Positions 8,472 to 18,005 of a stretch of 64,000 nt of DNA are shown one piece after another. This DNA comes from Salmonella enterica subsp. enterica serovar Typhimurium str. LT2 (GTDB taxonomy: Bacteria > Pseudomonadota > Gammaproteobacteria > Enterobacterales > Enterobacteriaceae), in the NCBI RefSeq assembly GCF_000006945.2, contig NC_003197.2:558001-622000 (forward strand), written 5' to 3'. Below the pieces are notes generated by a model, which saw only the letters and a program-made list of their open reading frames with translations, had not been told where the DNA came from and did no database searches. Every line of letters starts with the position of its first letter. Within the stretch, counting starts at the first letter, position 1. Position numbers and translations under genes: made by a program.

Positions 8472-9128
8472 CGTCTCAGGAAGTCCGTCGGTCAGGGTGA
8501 GCATGAGCTTTCCATCCTTACCGGAGTTGAACTGGTTGTCAAACGCGGCGAAACCATTGCGCTGATTGGCGAATCAGGATCGGGAAAATCTACGCTGCTG
8601 GCGATTCTCGCCGGACTGGATGACGGCAGTAGCGGAGAGGTCAGTCTGGTCGGGAAACCGCTTCACCAGATGGACGAAGAGGCGCGGGCGCAGCTTCGCG
8701 CTCAGCATGTCGGTTTTGTTTTTCAATCCTTCATGCTTATTCCTACGCTTAACGCGCTGGAAAACGTTGAGCTACCGGCCCTGCTACGCGGTGAAAACAG
8801 CGGTCAGAGTAAGGCGGGGGCGAAAGCGCTGCTCGAACAACTGGGACTGGGAAAACGGCTTGACCACCTTCCGGCACAGCTTTCCGGCGGCGAACAGCAG
8901 CGCGTAGCGCTGGCGCGCGCGTTTAACGGGCGTCCTGATGTGCTGTTTGCCGATGAGCCGACGGGCAACCTTGACCGTCAGACCGGAGATAAAATCGCCG
9001 ACCTGCTATTTTCGCTTAACCGCGAGCACGGCACCACGCTGATTCTGGTGACGCACGACCCGGCGCTGGCGGCGCGCTGCGACCGGCGGCTGCGGTTGGT
9101 CAACGGTCAGTTACAGGAGGAGGCATGA
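8442..9128 (+). CDS. ybbA: ABC transporter ATP-binding protein YbbA
   Basis: LolD/MacB-type ATPase of 228 residues: Walker A GESGSGKST, Q-loop FVFQSFML, signature LSGGEQQRVALARAF, Walker B VLFADEPTGNLD and the switch histidine (VTHDP). It overlaps the first codon of ybbP (ATGA-type overlap at 9125-9128), so the two make one transporter. The 5' end overlaps the divergent tesA. The substrate is unknown; a mechanotransmission-type role is inferred from the FtsX-like partner. Confidence 0.92.
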   Translation: MPAENSVEVHRLRKSVGQGEHELSILTGVELVVKRGETIALIGESGSGKSTLLAILAGLDDGSSGEVSLVGKPLHQMDEEARAQLRAQHVGFVFQSFMLIPTLNALENVELPALLRGENSGQSKAGAKALLEQLGLGKRLDHLPAQLSGGEQQRVALARAFNGRPDVLFADEPTGNLDRQTGDKIADLLFSLNREHGTTLILVTHDPALAARCDRRLRLVNGQLQEEA

Positions 9129-11539
9129 TAGCTCGCTGGTTCTGGCGCGAATGGCGCTCGCCGTCGCTGATTATTGTCTGGCTGGCGTTGAGTCTGGCGG
9201 TGGCCTGCGTACTGGCGCTCGGCAGTATCAGCGACCGGATGGAAAAAGGGTTAAGTCAGCAAAGCCGCGAGTTTATGGCAGGCGATCGGACGCTGCAAAG
9301 TTCGCGGGAGGTACCGAAAGCCTGGCTTGAAGAGGCGCGTAAACGCGGCCTTAACGTGGGCGAGCAGTTAACCTTTGCGACCATGACGTTTGCCGGCGAT
9401 ACGCCGCAACTGGCCAGCGTGAAGGCGGTAGATAGCGTTTATCCGATGTACGGCGAATTGCAAACCCGTCCAGGCGGAGTGAAAGCGCAGCCGGGTAGCG
9501 TACTGCTGGCGCCGCGTCTGATGGCGCTGCTTAATTTGAAAACGGGCGATACCATTGATGTCGGCGACGTGACCTTGCGTATTGCCGGTGAAGTGGTGCA
9601 GGAGCCGGATTCCGGATTTAACCCTTTTCAGATGGCGCCGCGTCTGATGATGAATATGGCCGATGTGGCAAAAACCGGTGCGATACAGCCGGGGAGCCGC
9701 GTGATGTGGCGGTATAAATTCGGCGGAACGCCGCAACAGCTTGCTGGCTATGAAAGCTGGCTGTTACCGCAGCTTAAACCGGAACATCGCTGGTACGGAC
9801 TGGAGCAGGATGACGGGGCATTGGGGAAATCGCTCGAACGTTCGCAGCAGTTTTTGCTGCTTTCGGCGTTATTAACGCTACTGCTGGCGGTAGCTGCCGT
9901 CGCGGTGGCGATGAGCCATTACTGCCGTAGCCGCTACGATCTGGTGGCGATTTTAAAAACGTTGGGCGCGGGCCGGGCCCAGTTGCGTAAACTTATTATC
10001 GGACAGTGGTTGATGGTGCTGGGGCTTTCCGCCGTCACGGGAGGCGCGATTGGGTTACTGTTTGAAAACATATTGCTGGTGCTGCTAAAACCGGTACTGC
10101 CCGCCGATTTGCCGCCCGCCAGCCTGTGGCCCTGGCTGTGGGCGCTGGGCGCGATGACGGTCATCTCTCTGCTGGTCGGTTTACGGCCTTATCGATTGTT
10201 GCTGGCGACCCAGCCGCTACGGGTGCTGCGCCGCGATGTTGTTGCTCGCGTCTGGCCGTTAAAAATTTATTTGCCTGTCGCCTGCGCCGTCGTGGTGGCG
10301 TTGCTCGTCGGATTGATGGGCGGAAGTATGCTGTTGTGGGCGGTTCTGGCGGGCGCCGTGATACTGGCGCTGCTGTGCGGTCTGGTGGGCTGGATGCTGC
10401 TTAACGTGCTGCGCGGCATGACGTTGACGTCGCTACCGCTGCGTCTGGCCGTCAGCCGACTTCTGCGTCAGCCGTGGTCAACGTTGAGTCAGCTTTCGGC
10501 GTTTTCGCTTTCGTTTATGCTGCTGGCGCTCTTGCTGGTGCTGCGCGGCGACCTCCTTGATCGCTGGCAACAGCAGCTCCCGCCGGAAAGTCCGAACTAT
10601 TTCCTTATCAATATTGCTTCAGAACAGGTCGCGCCGCTGAAAGCCTTTTTGGCGGAACATCAGGTGATCCCGCAGACGTTTTATCCGATTGTGCGGGCGC
10701 GGTTAACGAAGATAAACGGTAATCCGACGGAAGGTCAGCAGGATGAGTCGCTCAACCGTGAACTGAATTTGACCTGGCAGGATACGCGCCCGGCGCATAA
10801 TCCGCTGGTCGCCGGTCACTGGCCGCCAAAACCGGGCGAAGTCTCCATGGAAGAGGGGCTGGCGAAGCGGCTGAACGTCAAACTCGGCGATAGCGTAACC
10901 TTTATGGGCGATACCCAGGCATTTAGCGCTAAAGTCACCAGCCTGCGTCAAGTGGACTGGGAAAGCCTGCGGCCCAACTTTTTCTTCATTTTTCCTTCCG
11001 GGGCGCTGGACGGGCAACCGCAAAGCTGGTTGACCAGTTTTCGCTGGGAGAATGGCAACGGCATGTTAACGCAGCTTAACCGCGAGTTTCCTACCGTCAG
11101 CCTGTTAGATATCGGGGCGATCCTGAAACAGGTGGGACAGGTGCTGGAGCAGGTCAGTCGGGCGCTGGAGGTGATGGTTGTGCTAGTCACCCTCTGCGGC
11201 ATGTTGCTATTACTGGCCCAGGTACAGGTCGGGATGCGTCAGCGCCATCAGGAGCTGGTGGTGTGGCGCACATTAGGAGCCGGAAAGAAACTGTTGCGTA
11301 CCACACTCTGGTGCGAATTCGCCATGCTGGGGTTAGTTGCCGGGCTGGTCGCCGCGATTGGCGCGGAGACGGCGCTGGCGATCTTACAAATCAACGTTTT
11401 TGATTTCCCCTGGGAGCCGGACTGGCGTTTATGGGGCGCACTGCCGTTTTGCGGCGCGCTGCTGCTTTCCGTATGCGGCGGCTGGCTTGGCGTTCGTTTG
11501 CTGAAAGGCAAAGCGCTATTCCGACAGTTTAGCGGATGA
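9125..11539 (+). CDS. ybbP: FtsX/MacB-like ABC transporter permease YbbP
   Basis: Large inner-membrane permease of 804 residues. An N-terminal helix (LIIVWLALSLAVACVLALG) precedes a big periplasmic domain, then come two sets of FtsX-type helices (~residues 245-360 and ~690-800) with a further central helical block (~385-475). The duplicated FtsX arrangement with periplasmic domains is that of type VII ABC systems. Partner of YbbA. Transported or mechanically acted-on substrate unknown; lysophospholipid handling has been suggested for the tesA neighbourhood but is not shown by the sequence. Confidence 0.9.
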   Translation: MIARWFWREWRSPSLIIVWLALSLAVACVLALGSISDRMEKGLSQQSREFMAGDRTLQSSREVPKAWLEEARKRGLNVGEQLTFATMTFAGDTPQLASVKAVDSVYPMYGELQTRPGGVKAQPGSVLLAPRLMALLNLKTGDTIDVGDVTLRIAGEVVQEPDSGFNPFQMAPRLMMNMADVAKTGAIQPGSRVMWRYKFGGTPQQLAGYESWLLPQLKPEHRWYGLEQDDGALGKSLERSQQFLLLSALLTLLLAVAAVAVAMSHYCRSRYDLVAILKTLGAGRAQLRKLIIGQWLMVLGLSAVTGGAIGLLFENILLVLLKPVLPADLPPASLWPWLWALGAMTVISLLVGLRPYRLLLATQPLRVLRRDVVARVWPLKIYLPVACAVVVALLVGLMGGSMLLWAVLAGAVILALLCGLVGWMLLNVLRGMTLTSLPLRLAVSRLLRQPWSTLSQLSAFSLSFMLLALLLVLRGDLLDRWQQQLPPESPNYFLINIASEQVAPLKAFLAEHQVIPQTFYPIVRARLTKINGNPTEGQQDESLNRELNLTWQDTRPAHNPLVAGHWPPKPGEVSMEEGLAKRLNVKLGDSVTFMGDTQAFSAKVTSLRQVDWESLRPNFFFIFPSGALDGQPQSWLTSFRWENGNGMLTQLNREFPTVSLLDIGAILKQVGQVLEQVSRALEVMVVLVTLCGMLLLLAQVQVGMRQRHQELVVWRTLGAGKKLLRTTLWCEFAMLGLVAGLVAAIGAETALAILQINVFDFPWEPDWRLWGALPFCGALLLSVCGGWLGVRLLKGKALFRQFSG

Positions 11540-11559
11540 TTCATGATGTGAATAATTTC

Positions 11560-11591
11560 GCGCCGGTTTTTAAAACGGCGCGTACTTTTTT
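11560..11591 (+). terminator. Rho-independent terminator after ybbP
   Basis: GCGCC...GGCGC stem extended by GTTTT/AAAAC pairing (11560-11581), followed closely by a T-run (11586-11591), 20 bp after the ybbP stop codon. Confidence 0.8.
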
Positions 11592-11724
11592 AGTCGCACA
11601 AATTGATAACTCCTTGATTTTTAGTAGCACAAATCATTAAAAAATACACAACACGTAAGGTTTTATAACAGTTATTATTTGCCTGCTAAATGATTTGGAT
11701 TGGCTATCTATCAAGGAAAATATA

Positions 11725-12858
11725 ATGACAATTAAAATAACAGCGTTGGCGGCATCGATCGGCGCGGCAGTGGCTTTCATGCCTTTCGCCACTCAGGCGG
11801 AAATCACCGTTTTAAAACAAGATCCCCAGGCGGGTAATCCACTCAGCCGACTCAATTTCACCGTTGGCGGGAGTATTCGTCCGCAGTTCCAGAATATGAC
11901 CGGCAATGACGGCGCGAACGGTTATAAACGTAATGGTTTTGATGGCGGGACGCGTTTCCGCTTCGCCGCGGATTATTATCTGTTTGATGATATCAGTTGG
12001 ATTAGCTATTACGAGCTGGGCGTCAATATCCCTGCGGTATTTGACTGGGATAACCATTATGCGAAGGGCGCGACTGATACCACTCGCCGTATGCTGTATA
12101 CCGGCTTCAAGAGCGCGACGTGGGGAACGCTGACCTTCGGTCAACAGAACAGCATTTATTACGATGTGGTGGGCGTAAAAACCGATATCTGGGATTACGA
12201 CATGATAGGTCAGGCGCCGGGCAACGGGATTAACGGCGACTACGATGGTTCTTATCGCACGCGTAAGTCATTGAAGTATAAGAAAAGCATTGGCAATGTC
12301 GATCTCTACGCGTCTTATCTGTTCAGCGACGATTATAATGCCAATAACGGCCTGAATTACAAGCGTAAAGGCGGCGGTTCTTTAGGCGCGGATTACCATC
12401 TCACCGACGATCTGACCTGGGGGACGGCATGGAACTATACCCGTGCGGAGATGCGCGGCAACGGCAATAAAACTTACGATCAAAATATTGTCGGTACCGC
12501 GTTAAGCTGGACGCCGGAAAACTGGACTATCGCCGCAGGCGGCGGTTGGTATCAGAACTTTATGACGACCAAAAAAGTGTCTGTGAATGATTACTTTGCC
12601 GGCGATGCGTGGGGTCTGGAATATTTTGTCGGTTACGCTTTCCCGATTGGTCAGTATGCCGTGAAAGCTATTCAACCGTACTTTATGGGCGACCGCATTG
12701 AATATGTGAATGGCCGCGACTATCTGCGCACCGATAACGGCGTGGGGATCACCTTCCAACTGGATTATGGTTTCCGCGTTGATTATGAACATGTTTTCAC
12801 TTCCAGCACTGACAATCTGGGCGATATGAACCTGGTGCGTCTGCGTTACGATTTCTAA
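11725..12858 (+). CDS. Outer-membrane porin, general porin-like (Salmonella-type)
   Basis: Predicted beta-barrel of 377 residues with signal peptide MTIKITALAASIG...ATQA. The mature part alternates aromatic and polar residues in short strands (RFRFAADYYLF, YFVGYAFPIG) and ends in LVRLRYDF with the terminal Phe recognised by the BAM complex. Start chosen at the ATG at 11725 with AAGGAA just upstream. It is distant from OmpC/OmpF, and I do not recognise a firm gene name. It precedes the sfbABC transporter and may bring that system's substrate across the outer membrane, which is inference from position only. E. coli K-12 has no orthologue at this place. Confidence 0.8.
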   Translation: MTIKITALAASIGAAVAFMPFATQAEITVLKQDPQAGNPLSRLNFTVGGSIRPQFQNMTGNDGANGYKRNGFDGGTRFRFAADYYLFDDISWISYYELGVNIPAVFDWDNHYAKGATDTTRRMLYTGFKSATWGTLTFGQQNSIYYDVVGVKTDIWDYDMIGQAPGNGINGDYDGSYRTRKSLKYKKSIGNVDLYASYLFSDDYNANNGLNYKRKGGGSLGADYHLTDDLTWGTAWNYTRAEMRGNGNKTYDQNIVGTALSWTPENWTIAAGGGWYQNFMTTKKVSVNDYFAGDAWGLEYFVGYAFPIGQYAVKAIQPYFMGDRIEYVNGRDYLRTDNGVGITFQLDYGFRVDYEHVFTSSTDNLGDMNLVRLRYDF

Positions 12859-12870
12859 AGCGTTTTCCTC

Positions 12871-12905
12871 TGCCGGATGTTGGCGTTAAGACCTCTTATC
12901 CGGCA
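12871..12905. terminator. REP-like hairpin after the porin gene
   Basis: TGCCGGATGTTGGCG...TTATCCGGCA pairs over 8 bp at its ends (12871-12905), 13 bp after the porin stop codon. It resembles a REP unit, lacks a strong T-run and probably protects the porin mRNA 3' end rather than terminating efficiently. A second short hairpin, GATGCCG/CGGCATC (13060-13079), lies just upstream of sfbA. Confidence 0.6.
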
Positions 12906-13114
12906 TTTCCCTTTACGCCATTCCCGCCTGACACACGCCTGAGCGCCTGCCTCGTACATTTAACGACACACCAGGAAACATCATGAAATAATTTCAAGGA
13001 CAGCAGGCTGTGATCTGTGTCATGTTAAGAAATAGCCTTTCGTTTGGGCCAAAACAGACGATGCCGCATGAACGGCATCCGGCACAGCATCACACTATTT
13101 AAAATGGAGAAATT

Positions 13115-13945
13115 ATGGGATTGCGTCAGAGTTTACGCATTGCGGCCAGCACGCTATTACTGGCCTGCGGATTACAGTTTGCCCATGCCGATAGTTCCCC
13201 GCAAACGATCGTATTTGGCGTCGCGCCAGGGCCGTATGGCGACATGGTGAAGCAGGCGATTGCGCCGACATTAAAAGAAAAAGGGTATAAGGTCGTGGTG
13301 CGCGAGTTTAGCGACTATGTCCAGCCCAATATGGCGTTAGCTAATGGCAGCATCGACGCCAACCTCTTTCAACATACCCTCTATTTTGACAAATTCACCG
13401 CTGACAAAGGGCTGAAGCTCAGCAAACTTATTGTGGTACCGACCGCCGGGATGGGCTTCTATTCACGTAAAATCAACAGCCTGGATGCGCTTAAAAAAGG
13501 GGACATTATTACCCTCTCCAACGATCCGACCAACCTGGCGCGCGGCCTTCGCTTCCTGCAATCGTTGGGGCTTATCACGATTAAGGACAATATCGATCCG
13601 ACCAAAGCCTCTGAACGAGATATCGCCAGCAATCCAAAAGGACTGGTTTTCAAACCGCTGGAAGCCGCACAGCTACCGCGCACGCTGGATGGCGTGACCG
13701 GCGCGCTGGTTAACGGGAACTTTGCGGTGGCGGCAGGACTCGATCTCTCCAGCGCGATTAAGCAGGAACACCTGGATGAGAATCTGAAAAATATCATTGC
13801 GGTACGCAGTGAAGATGCCGATAAGCCGTTTGCCAAAGATATTGTCGAGGCGGTGAAATCGCCGGCTTATCGCGCGGTTATCGACGATCCAAAGAATATT
13901 TATAGCGCCTTCCAGAAACCGGAATGGATGACCGCGACACCCTGA
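13115..13945 (+). CDS. sfbA: NlpA/MetQ-family substrate-binding protein SfbA
   Basis: Periplasmic binding component of the SfbABC importer, 276 residues, with the NlpA/MetQ domain (GVAPGPYGDMVKQAI; DYVQPNMALANGSIDAN; NPKGL). The signal peptide contains LLLACG, a possible lipobox with Cys18, but also AHA-DSS, a possible signal peptidase I site, so lipidation is uncertain. Published work on Salmonella links sfb to iron uptake, while the fold is that of methionine-binding MetQ. No Fur or MetJ box was convincing upstream. An RBS (AAATGGAGAAATT) precedes the ATG. Confidence 0.87.
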   Translation: MGLRQSLRIAASTLLLACGLQFAHADSSPQTIVFGVAPGPYGDMVKQAIAPTLKEKGYKVVVREFSDYVQPNMALANGSIDANLFQHTLYFDKFTADKGLKLSKLIVVPTAGMGFYSRKINSLDALKKGDIITLSNDPTNLARGLRFLQSLGLITIKDNIDPTKASERDIASNPKGLVFKPLEAAQLPRTLDGVTGALVNGNFAVAAGLDLSSAIKQEHLDENLKNIIAVRSEDADKPFAKDIVEAVKSPAYRAVIDDPKNIYSAFQKPEWMTATP

Positions 13946-13981
13946 TCGCAGCGGTGGCCATCCCCAATTTCTGAGGTGAAT

Positions 13982-14998
13982 ATGATTGAAATAGAAAAAG
14001 TCTGCGTCGATTTTACCGCCGGTCGCGGTACCCCCACGCGCGCGGTGGATGATGTGAGCCTGCATATCGCCGCGGGCGAGATTTTTGGCATTGTCGGTAC
14101 CAGCGGCGCAGGAAAAAGCACTCTGCTGCGTACCCTGAACGCCTTAACGCGTCCCAGTCAGGGGCGCGTCAACGTCAACGGCGTGGAAATTTCGGCGCTG
14201 GACGGAAAAGCGTTACGCCAGGCGCGGCAGCGTATTGGTATGATTTTCCAGCATTTTAACTTAATGCATACCCGGACAGTGGCGCAAAACGTGGCGTTTA
14301 GCCTGAAAGCGGCTGGCTGGGAACGCAGCAAAATCGCGCCGCGGGTGGCGGAAATTTTAACGCTGGTGGGCCTTGCCGATAAAGCGAACCGTTTTCCGGT
14401 ACAGCTCAGCGGCGGGCAAAAACAGCGGGTGGGGATAGCCCGCGCCATCGCTAACCATCCGGATGTTTTGCTGTGTGATGAACCGACTTCCGCTCTGGAT
14501 CTGGAAACTTCCGCCACGATTCTGGCCCTGCTCAGACAGATCAACGCACAGCTTGGGATTACTATTGTGCTGATCACCCATGAAATGAACGTGATCAAAT
14601 CTATTTGCGATCGCGTGGCGGTGATGTCGGGCGGTAAGGTTGTGGAATCGGGCGAGGTGTTTGATGTGTTTGCCCACCCGCAACACGCTTTCACACAGCA
14701 ACTGGTGTCTCATACCCTTAATTTGACCCTGCCGGAACGTTTACGGGAACACCTGCCCGGGCAGCTGCTGAAAATTTTGTTTATCGGCGATTCGGCGGAG
14801 CAGCCGGTACTGTCGGAGGTGGCGATCAAGTTTGGCGTCGCGGTCAATATCCTGCATGGCAAGATTGAGTATATCGGCGAACGCGCGTTGGGCATTCTGG
14901 TGGTGCAATTAACCGCGCCGCATAATCCAACGGCGGTGGCCGCCGCCGTGGAGCATATCCGTCAACGTACTGCACAGGTGGAGGTGATCCGTGGATGA
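13982..14998 (+). CDS. sfbB: MetN-like ABC transporter ATPase SfbB
   Basis: ATPase of the SfbABC importer, about 339 residues. Walker A GTSGAGKST, signature LSGGQKQRVGIARAI, Walker B VLLCDEPTSALD and switch His (THEMN) are clear. The C-terminal ~90 residues form the NIL/ACT-like regulatory domain that in MetN binds substrate and trans-inhibits transport. The ATG at 13982 is preferred over GTG at 13976 because CTGAGG immediately precedes it at suitable spacing. The end overlaps sfbC by 8 bp. Confidence 0.9.
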   Translation: MIEIEKVCVDFTAGRGTPTRAVDDVSLHIAAGEIFGIVGTSGAGKSTLLRTLNALTRPSQGRVNVNGVEISALDGKALRQARQRIGMIFQHFNLMHTRTVAQNVAFSLKAAGWERSKIAPRVAEILTLVGLADKANRFPVQLSGGQKQRVGIARAIANHPDVLLCDEPTSALDLETSATILALLRQINAQLGITIVLITHEMNVIKSICDRVAVMSGGKVVESGEVFDVFAHPQHAFTQQLVSHTLNLTLPERLREHLPGQLLKILFIGDSAEQPVLSEVAIKFGVAVNILHGKIEYIGERALGILVVQLTAPHNPTAVAAAVEHIRQRTAQVEVIRG

Positions 14999-15650
14999 TT
15001 TATTGCCGGATTTAACGCTGGCGTTCAATGAAACTTTCCAGATGTTGAGTATTTCAACGGTGCTGGCGATTCTTGGCGGTCTACCGCTCGGTTTTCTGAT
15101 TTTTGTCACCGATCGTCATCTGTTCTGGCAGAACCGTTTTATTTATCTCGTCGCCTCGGTTCTGGTGAATATTATCCGCTCGGTGCCATTTGTTATTTTA
15201 CTGGTGCTGTTACTGCCGCTAACGCAGCTTTTGCTGGGCAATACGATAGGCCCGATTGCAGCCTCCGTCCCGCTGTCGGTGGCCGCAATCGCGTTTTATG
15301 CACGCCTGGTAGATAGCGCGCTCCGTGAAGTCGATAAAGGGATTATTGAGGCGGCGCTGGCATTCGGCGCTAGTCCGATGCGTATTATCTGTACCGTACT
15401 GTTGCCGGAAGCCAGCGCAGGGCTGCTGCGCGGCCTGACGATTACGCTGGTAAGCTTAATCGGCTACTCGGCGATGGCCGGGATTGTCGGCGGCGGCGGG
15501 GTAGGCGACCTGGCGATTCGCTATGGCTACTACCGTTACGAAACCGAAGTGATGGTTGTTACCGTAGTGGCGCTGATTGTGCTGGTTCAGGTCGTTCAGA
15601 TGCTGGGCGACTGGCTGGCAAAACGTGCCGACAAGCGCGACAGACACTAA
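14991..15650 (+). CDS. sfbC: MetI-like ABC transporter permease SfbC
   Basis: Inner-membrane permease of 219 residues with about five hydrophobic helices and the MetI-type EAA loop (EAALAFGASPMRIICTVLLP). It starts with GTG inside the end of sfbB and forms the membrane channel of the SfbABC system. A hairpin GCCGGCT...AGCCGGC (15651-15676) follows the stop codon and may end the operon. Confidence 0.9.
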   Translation: MDDLLPDLTLAFNETFQMLSISTVLAILGGLPLGFLIFVTDRHLFWQNRFIYLVASVLVNIIRSVPFVILLVLLLPLTQLLLGNTIGPIAASVPLSVAAIAFYARLVDSALREVDKGIIEAALAFGASPMRIICTVLLPEASAGLLRGLTITLVSLIGYSAMAGIVGGGGVGDLAIRYGYYRYETEVMVVTVVALIVLVQVVQMLGDWLAKRADKRDRH

Positions 15651-15680
15651 GCCGGCTCAATGTAGCGTCAGCCGGCAATA
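15651..15680 (+). terminator. Hairpin after sfbC
   Basis: GCCGGCT (15651-15657) pairs with AGCCGGC (15670-15676), 12-nt loop, followed by AATAAAA rather than a T-run. It lies between convergent sfbC and selU, so a modest terminator at best. Confidence 0.45.
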
Positions 15681-15688
15681 AAAGTAAG

Positions 15689-16783
15689 CTATTGCGCTTT
15701 TAGCCAGTTGGCAACGTCTTGCCATGTGCCGCGAAAAACGATATTCGCGGCTTTTTTCTCCAGTTGATAGCGATACATTGGGTCGTAATATTCGTTAAGT
15801 AGCGGAACCAGCCATGCCATATGGCCGTCAGTGCTGCCGCTGGATAATTGCTCTGCCAGCGCCCTATCCAGCGTGTCCGTCAGTTCGGCAAAGCGTTGCA
15901 ACCCCAGACGGCGGCGAATAGCGAACAGTCCATGATGAAGATATTCACTATACGCCTGCCAACCGGCTTCATCGCCGTAGGCGTGGGTGAAGTCGTGATG
16001 CATACGGATGAAATACTCTTCACGCAGTCGTTCCAGACGAAGCGCAAACGGATCTTCCACTACCGCAATGGGGGCCTGCGCCATTCTTTCGCGTAAACAC
16101 TCAGGCAGATGGTTGGCGCCGATCGTTCGCCCTTCATCTTCCAGTACCCACCTTTTTAGCGTCTGACGCGCGTTAATTTTCAGCAATTCAACGGCAAGTT
16201 TGTTTTCAAAACTGGCCTGGCTGAGCTGGGGGTTCAGCGTGCGGCCAAAAGAGGAGCCGCGATGACGCGCGAGACCTTCCAGATCCACGCCGTTGGGCTG
16301 TTGTCGTACCAGTTGCGTTTTGCCGCTGCCCGTACAGCCGCCAATTAAAAGTATCGGTTTTTGCGCCAGTTGCCAGGTCGCCTGAATTGCTGTCTGGCGC
16401 AGCGCTTTATAGCCGCCTTCAATAAGCGGGCAGTCAATCCCTGTTTCTTGCAGCCAACGTTGTACGATATGTGACCGCTGACCGCCGCGCGCGCAGCACA
16501 GATACCCGTTGGGGAAACGTTGATACGCGGCTTTCCAGGCCTCAAGCCGCTGCTGGCGAATGTCGCCGCAAACCAGCCGATGCCCCAGCGCTAACGCCGC
16601 ATCCGCGCCCTGACGTTTGTAGCAGGTGCCGACGGCGGCTCGCTCGTCATCCATCATCAATGGCAGGTTGATAGCGCCCGGCATGGCGCCCTGTTCAAAC
16701 TCAATCGGCGCGCGTACATCAATTAAAGGCGTATCGGCAAGGAGGAGCGCGCGATAGTCCTGTGCTTTTTGTCTGTCTTGCAT
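15689..16783 (-). CDS. selU: tRNA 2-selenouridine/geranyl-2-thiouridine synthase SelU (YbbB)
   Basis: Modifies U34 of Lys, Glu and Gln tRNAs, replacing sulfur by selenium via a geranylated intermediate. The N-terminal rhodanese domain (~1-125) carries the active-site Cys97 (YLCCARGG). The C-terminal P-loop domain has Walker A GGCTGSGKT (about residue 150). The length of 364 residues is normal. Single gene, convergent with sfbC and separate from the allantoin genes that follow. Confidence 0.94.
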   Translation of the reverse strand: MQDRQKAQDYRALLLADTPLIDVRAPIEFEQGAMPGAINLPLMMDDERAAVGTCYKRQGADAALALGHRLVCGDIRQQRLEAWKAAYQRFPNGYLCCARGGQRSHIVQRWLQETGIDCPLIEGGYKALRQTAIQATWQLAQKPILLIGGCTGSGKTQLVRQQPNGVDLEGLARHRGSSFGRTLNPQLSQASFENKLAVELLKINARQTLKRWVLEDEGRTIGANHLPECLRERMAQAPIAVVEDPFALRLERLREEYFIRMHHDFTHAYGDEAGWQAYSEYLHHGLFAIRRRLGLQRFAELTDTLDRALAEQLSSGSTDGHMAWLVPLLNEYYDPMYRYQLEKKAANIVFRGTWQDVANWLKAQ

Positions 16784-16852
16784 AACGTAAAACGTAACCT
16801 TAAATCATCCTTTGCGCTATTTTACGCGCCAATTCGCAAAGTGGCTTGATTT

Positions 16853-17779
16853 TTAACAGCGTACCGTGTTGAAAATGGATAAAAAACCGGCTATTTCGGG
16901 TTGCCGTTGGGTAAATAATTTCACAATGTCTTCTACCGCTTTGCCTCCGCCAAATTTATGCCAGGCGAGGCTTAACGGTGAGGGCGGACGCATCGTCGGG
17001 ATGGTACAGCTCACCAGTTCGTTTTTGTCGATCAGCGTTTGACAAAGCGGCTGCGGGACAAAACCGATACCGACGCCTGCCAGATGAGCGGCGATTTTGG
17101 TTTCCATATCAGGCACGATAATTTCCTTCTGCCCCGGAAGGCGCCAGGCTACCCGCTTGGTCAGCGTACGCGCGCTGTCTTCGATATTAATTGCCGGGAA
17201 ACGGCGCAACTGCGCTTCTGTTAGAGGCCCGCTGACGTGAGCTAAAGGATGATCCGCGGACATCACAAAACGCCATTGTACGGAACCTAAAGGGTCGAGC
17301 ATAAAGGTATTAGCCAACGGCTCGGTGCCAGTTACGCCAATCGCCAGCGAAAAACCTTCATACAGGAGCGAATCCCAGACGCCCATATAAATTTGCCGGG
17401 AAAAGTGAAACTGGGTGAAAGGGTAACGCGCATTAAGCCACGATAAGAGACTGGCGACCGCTTGCGGGCTATAGAGCAGGTTATTCACCACAATATTGAC
17501 CTGACGCTCTACGCCGTCGTTAACCTGGCGTAGCTCGTCAGGCATGCTGTCCAGCCACGCAAGCCAGTCTTTTGCCTGAGAGAGAAGGTGAGAGCCCGCC
17601 GCCGTCAACGAGACGCTTCGCGTTGTGCGAAAGAACAGCCCTACGCCGGTATTTTCCTCCAGCAGTTTGATGCGGTAGCTAATGGTTGCCGTGGTTTTAC
17701 ACAGGCGCTCCGCCGCTTTGGAGAAACTCCCCGTTTCGGCAACGCTGATAAAGGTACGCAGTGTTTCCGGGTCAAACAT
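16853..17779 (-). CDS. allS: LysR-family activator of allantoin genes AllS
   Basis: Transcriptional activator of 308 residues with an N-terminal winged HTH (ETGSFSKAAERLCKTTATIS) and C-terminal LysR co-inducer domain. The E. coli orthologue activates the allDCE operon during anaerobic allantoin use. It is divergent from allA; a TTGGAA-N5-TTCCAA AllR-type palindrome lies between the two genes, consistent with repression of allS by AllR. Confidence 0.92.
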   Translation of the reverse strand: MFDPETLRTFISVAETGSFSKAAERLCKTTATISYRIKLLEENTGVGLFFRTTRSVSLTAAGSHLLSQAKDWLAWLDSMPDELRQVNDGVERQVNIVVNNLLYSPQAVASLLSWLNARYPFTQFHFSRQIYMGVWDSLLYEGFSLAIGVTGTEPLANTFMLDPLGSVQWRFVMSADHPLAHVSGPLTEAQLRRFPAINIEDSARTLTKRVAWRLPGQKEIIVPDMETKIAAHLAGVGIGFVPQPLCQTLIDKNELVSCTIPTMRPPSPLSLAWHKFGGGKAVEDIVKLFTQRQPEIAGFLSIFNTVRC

Positions 17780-17884
17780 CGTCAGACGCCTCCTTACGAT
17801 CCTGATAAAACCAGAATTGTTTTCCTATGATTTTTAAGTAGTTTTACATAATAGCCATGTTTGATTTGTGGTCTAAATCTACTT

Positions 17885-17901
17885 TTGGAAAAATATTCCA
17901 A
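17885..17901. promoter_or_regulatory. Putative AllR operator, allS/allA intergenic
   Basis: Perfect inverted repeat TTGGAA-AAATA-TTCCAA. The same half-sites with 5-bp spacing occur before gcl (19433-19449). These are the two intergenic regions known to be controlled by AllR in E. coli, so assignment as AllR boxes is likely. Confidence 0.8.
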
Positions 17902-18005
17902 CTTTTATGTTGATGTTAAATCCCGAAGGTTTTAGATTGCATGGTATTGAAACCGGACAGAGTCCAAACCGCGGTTAAACGGAATCGAGCTACAAGGGAA
18001 AAATA

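Noticed and set aside
12940..13114. MetJ (AGACGTCT-type) or Fur boxes upstream of sfbA
   Set aside because: No tandem MetJ octamers and no 19-bp Fur-like palindrome were convincing, so regulation of sfbABC is left open.
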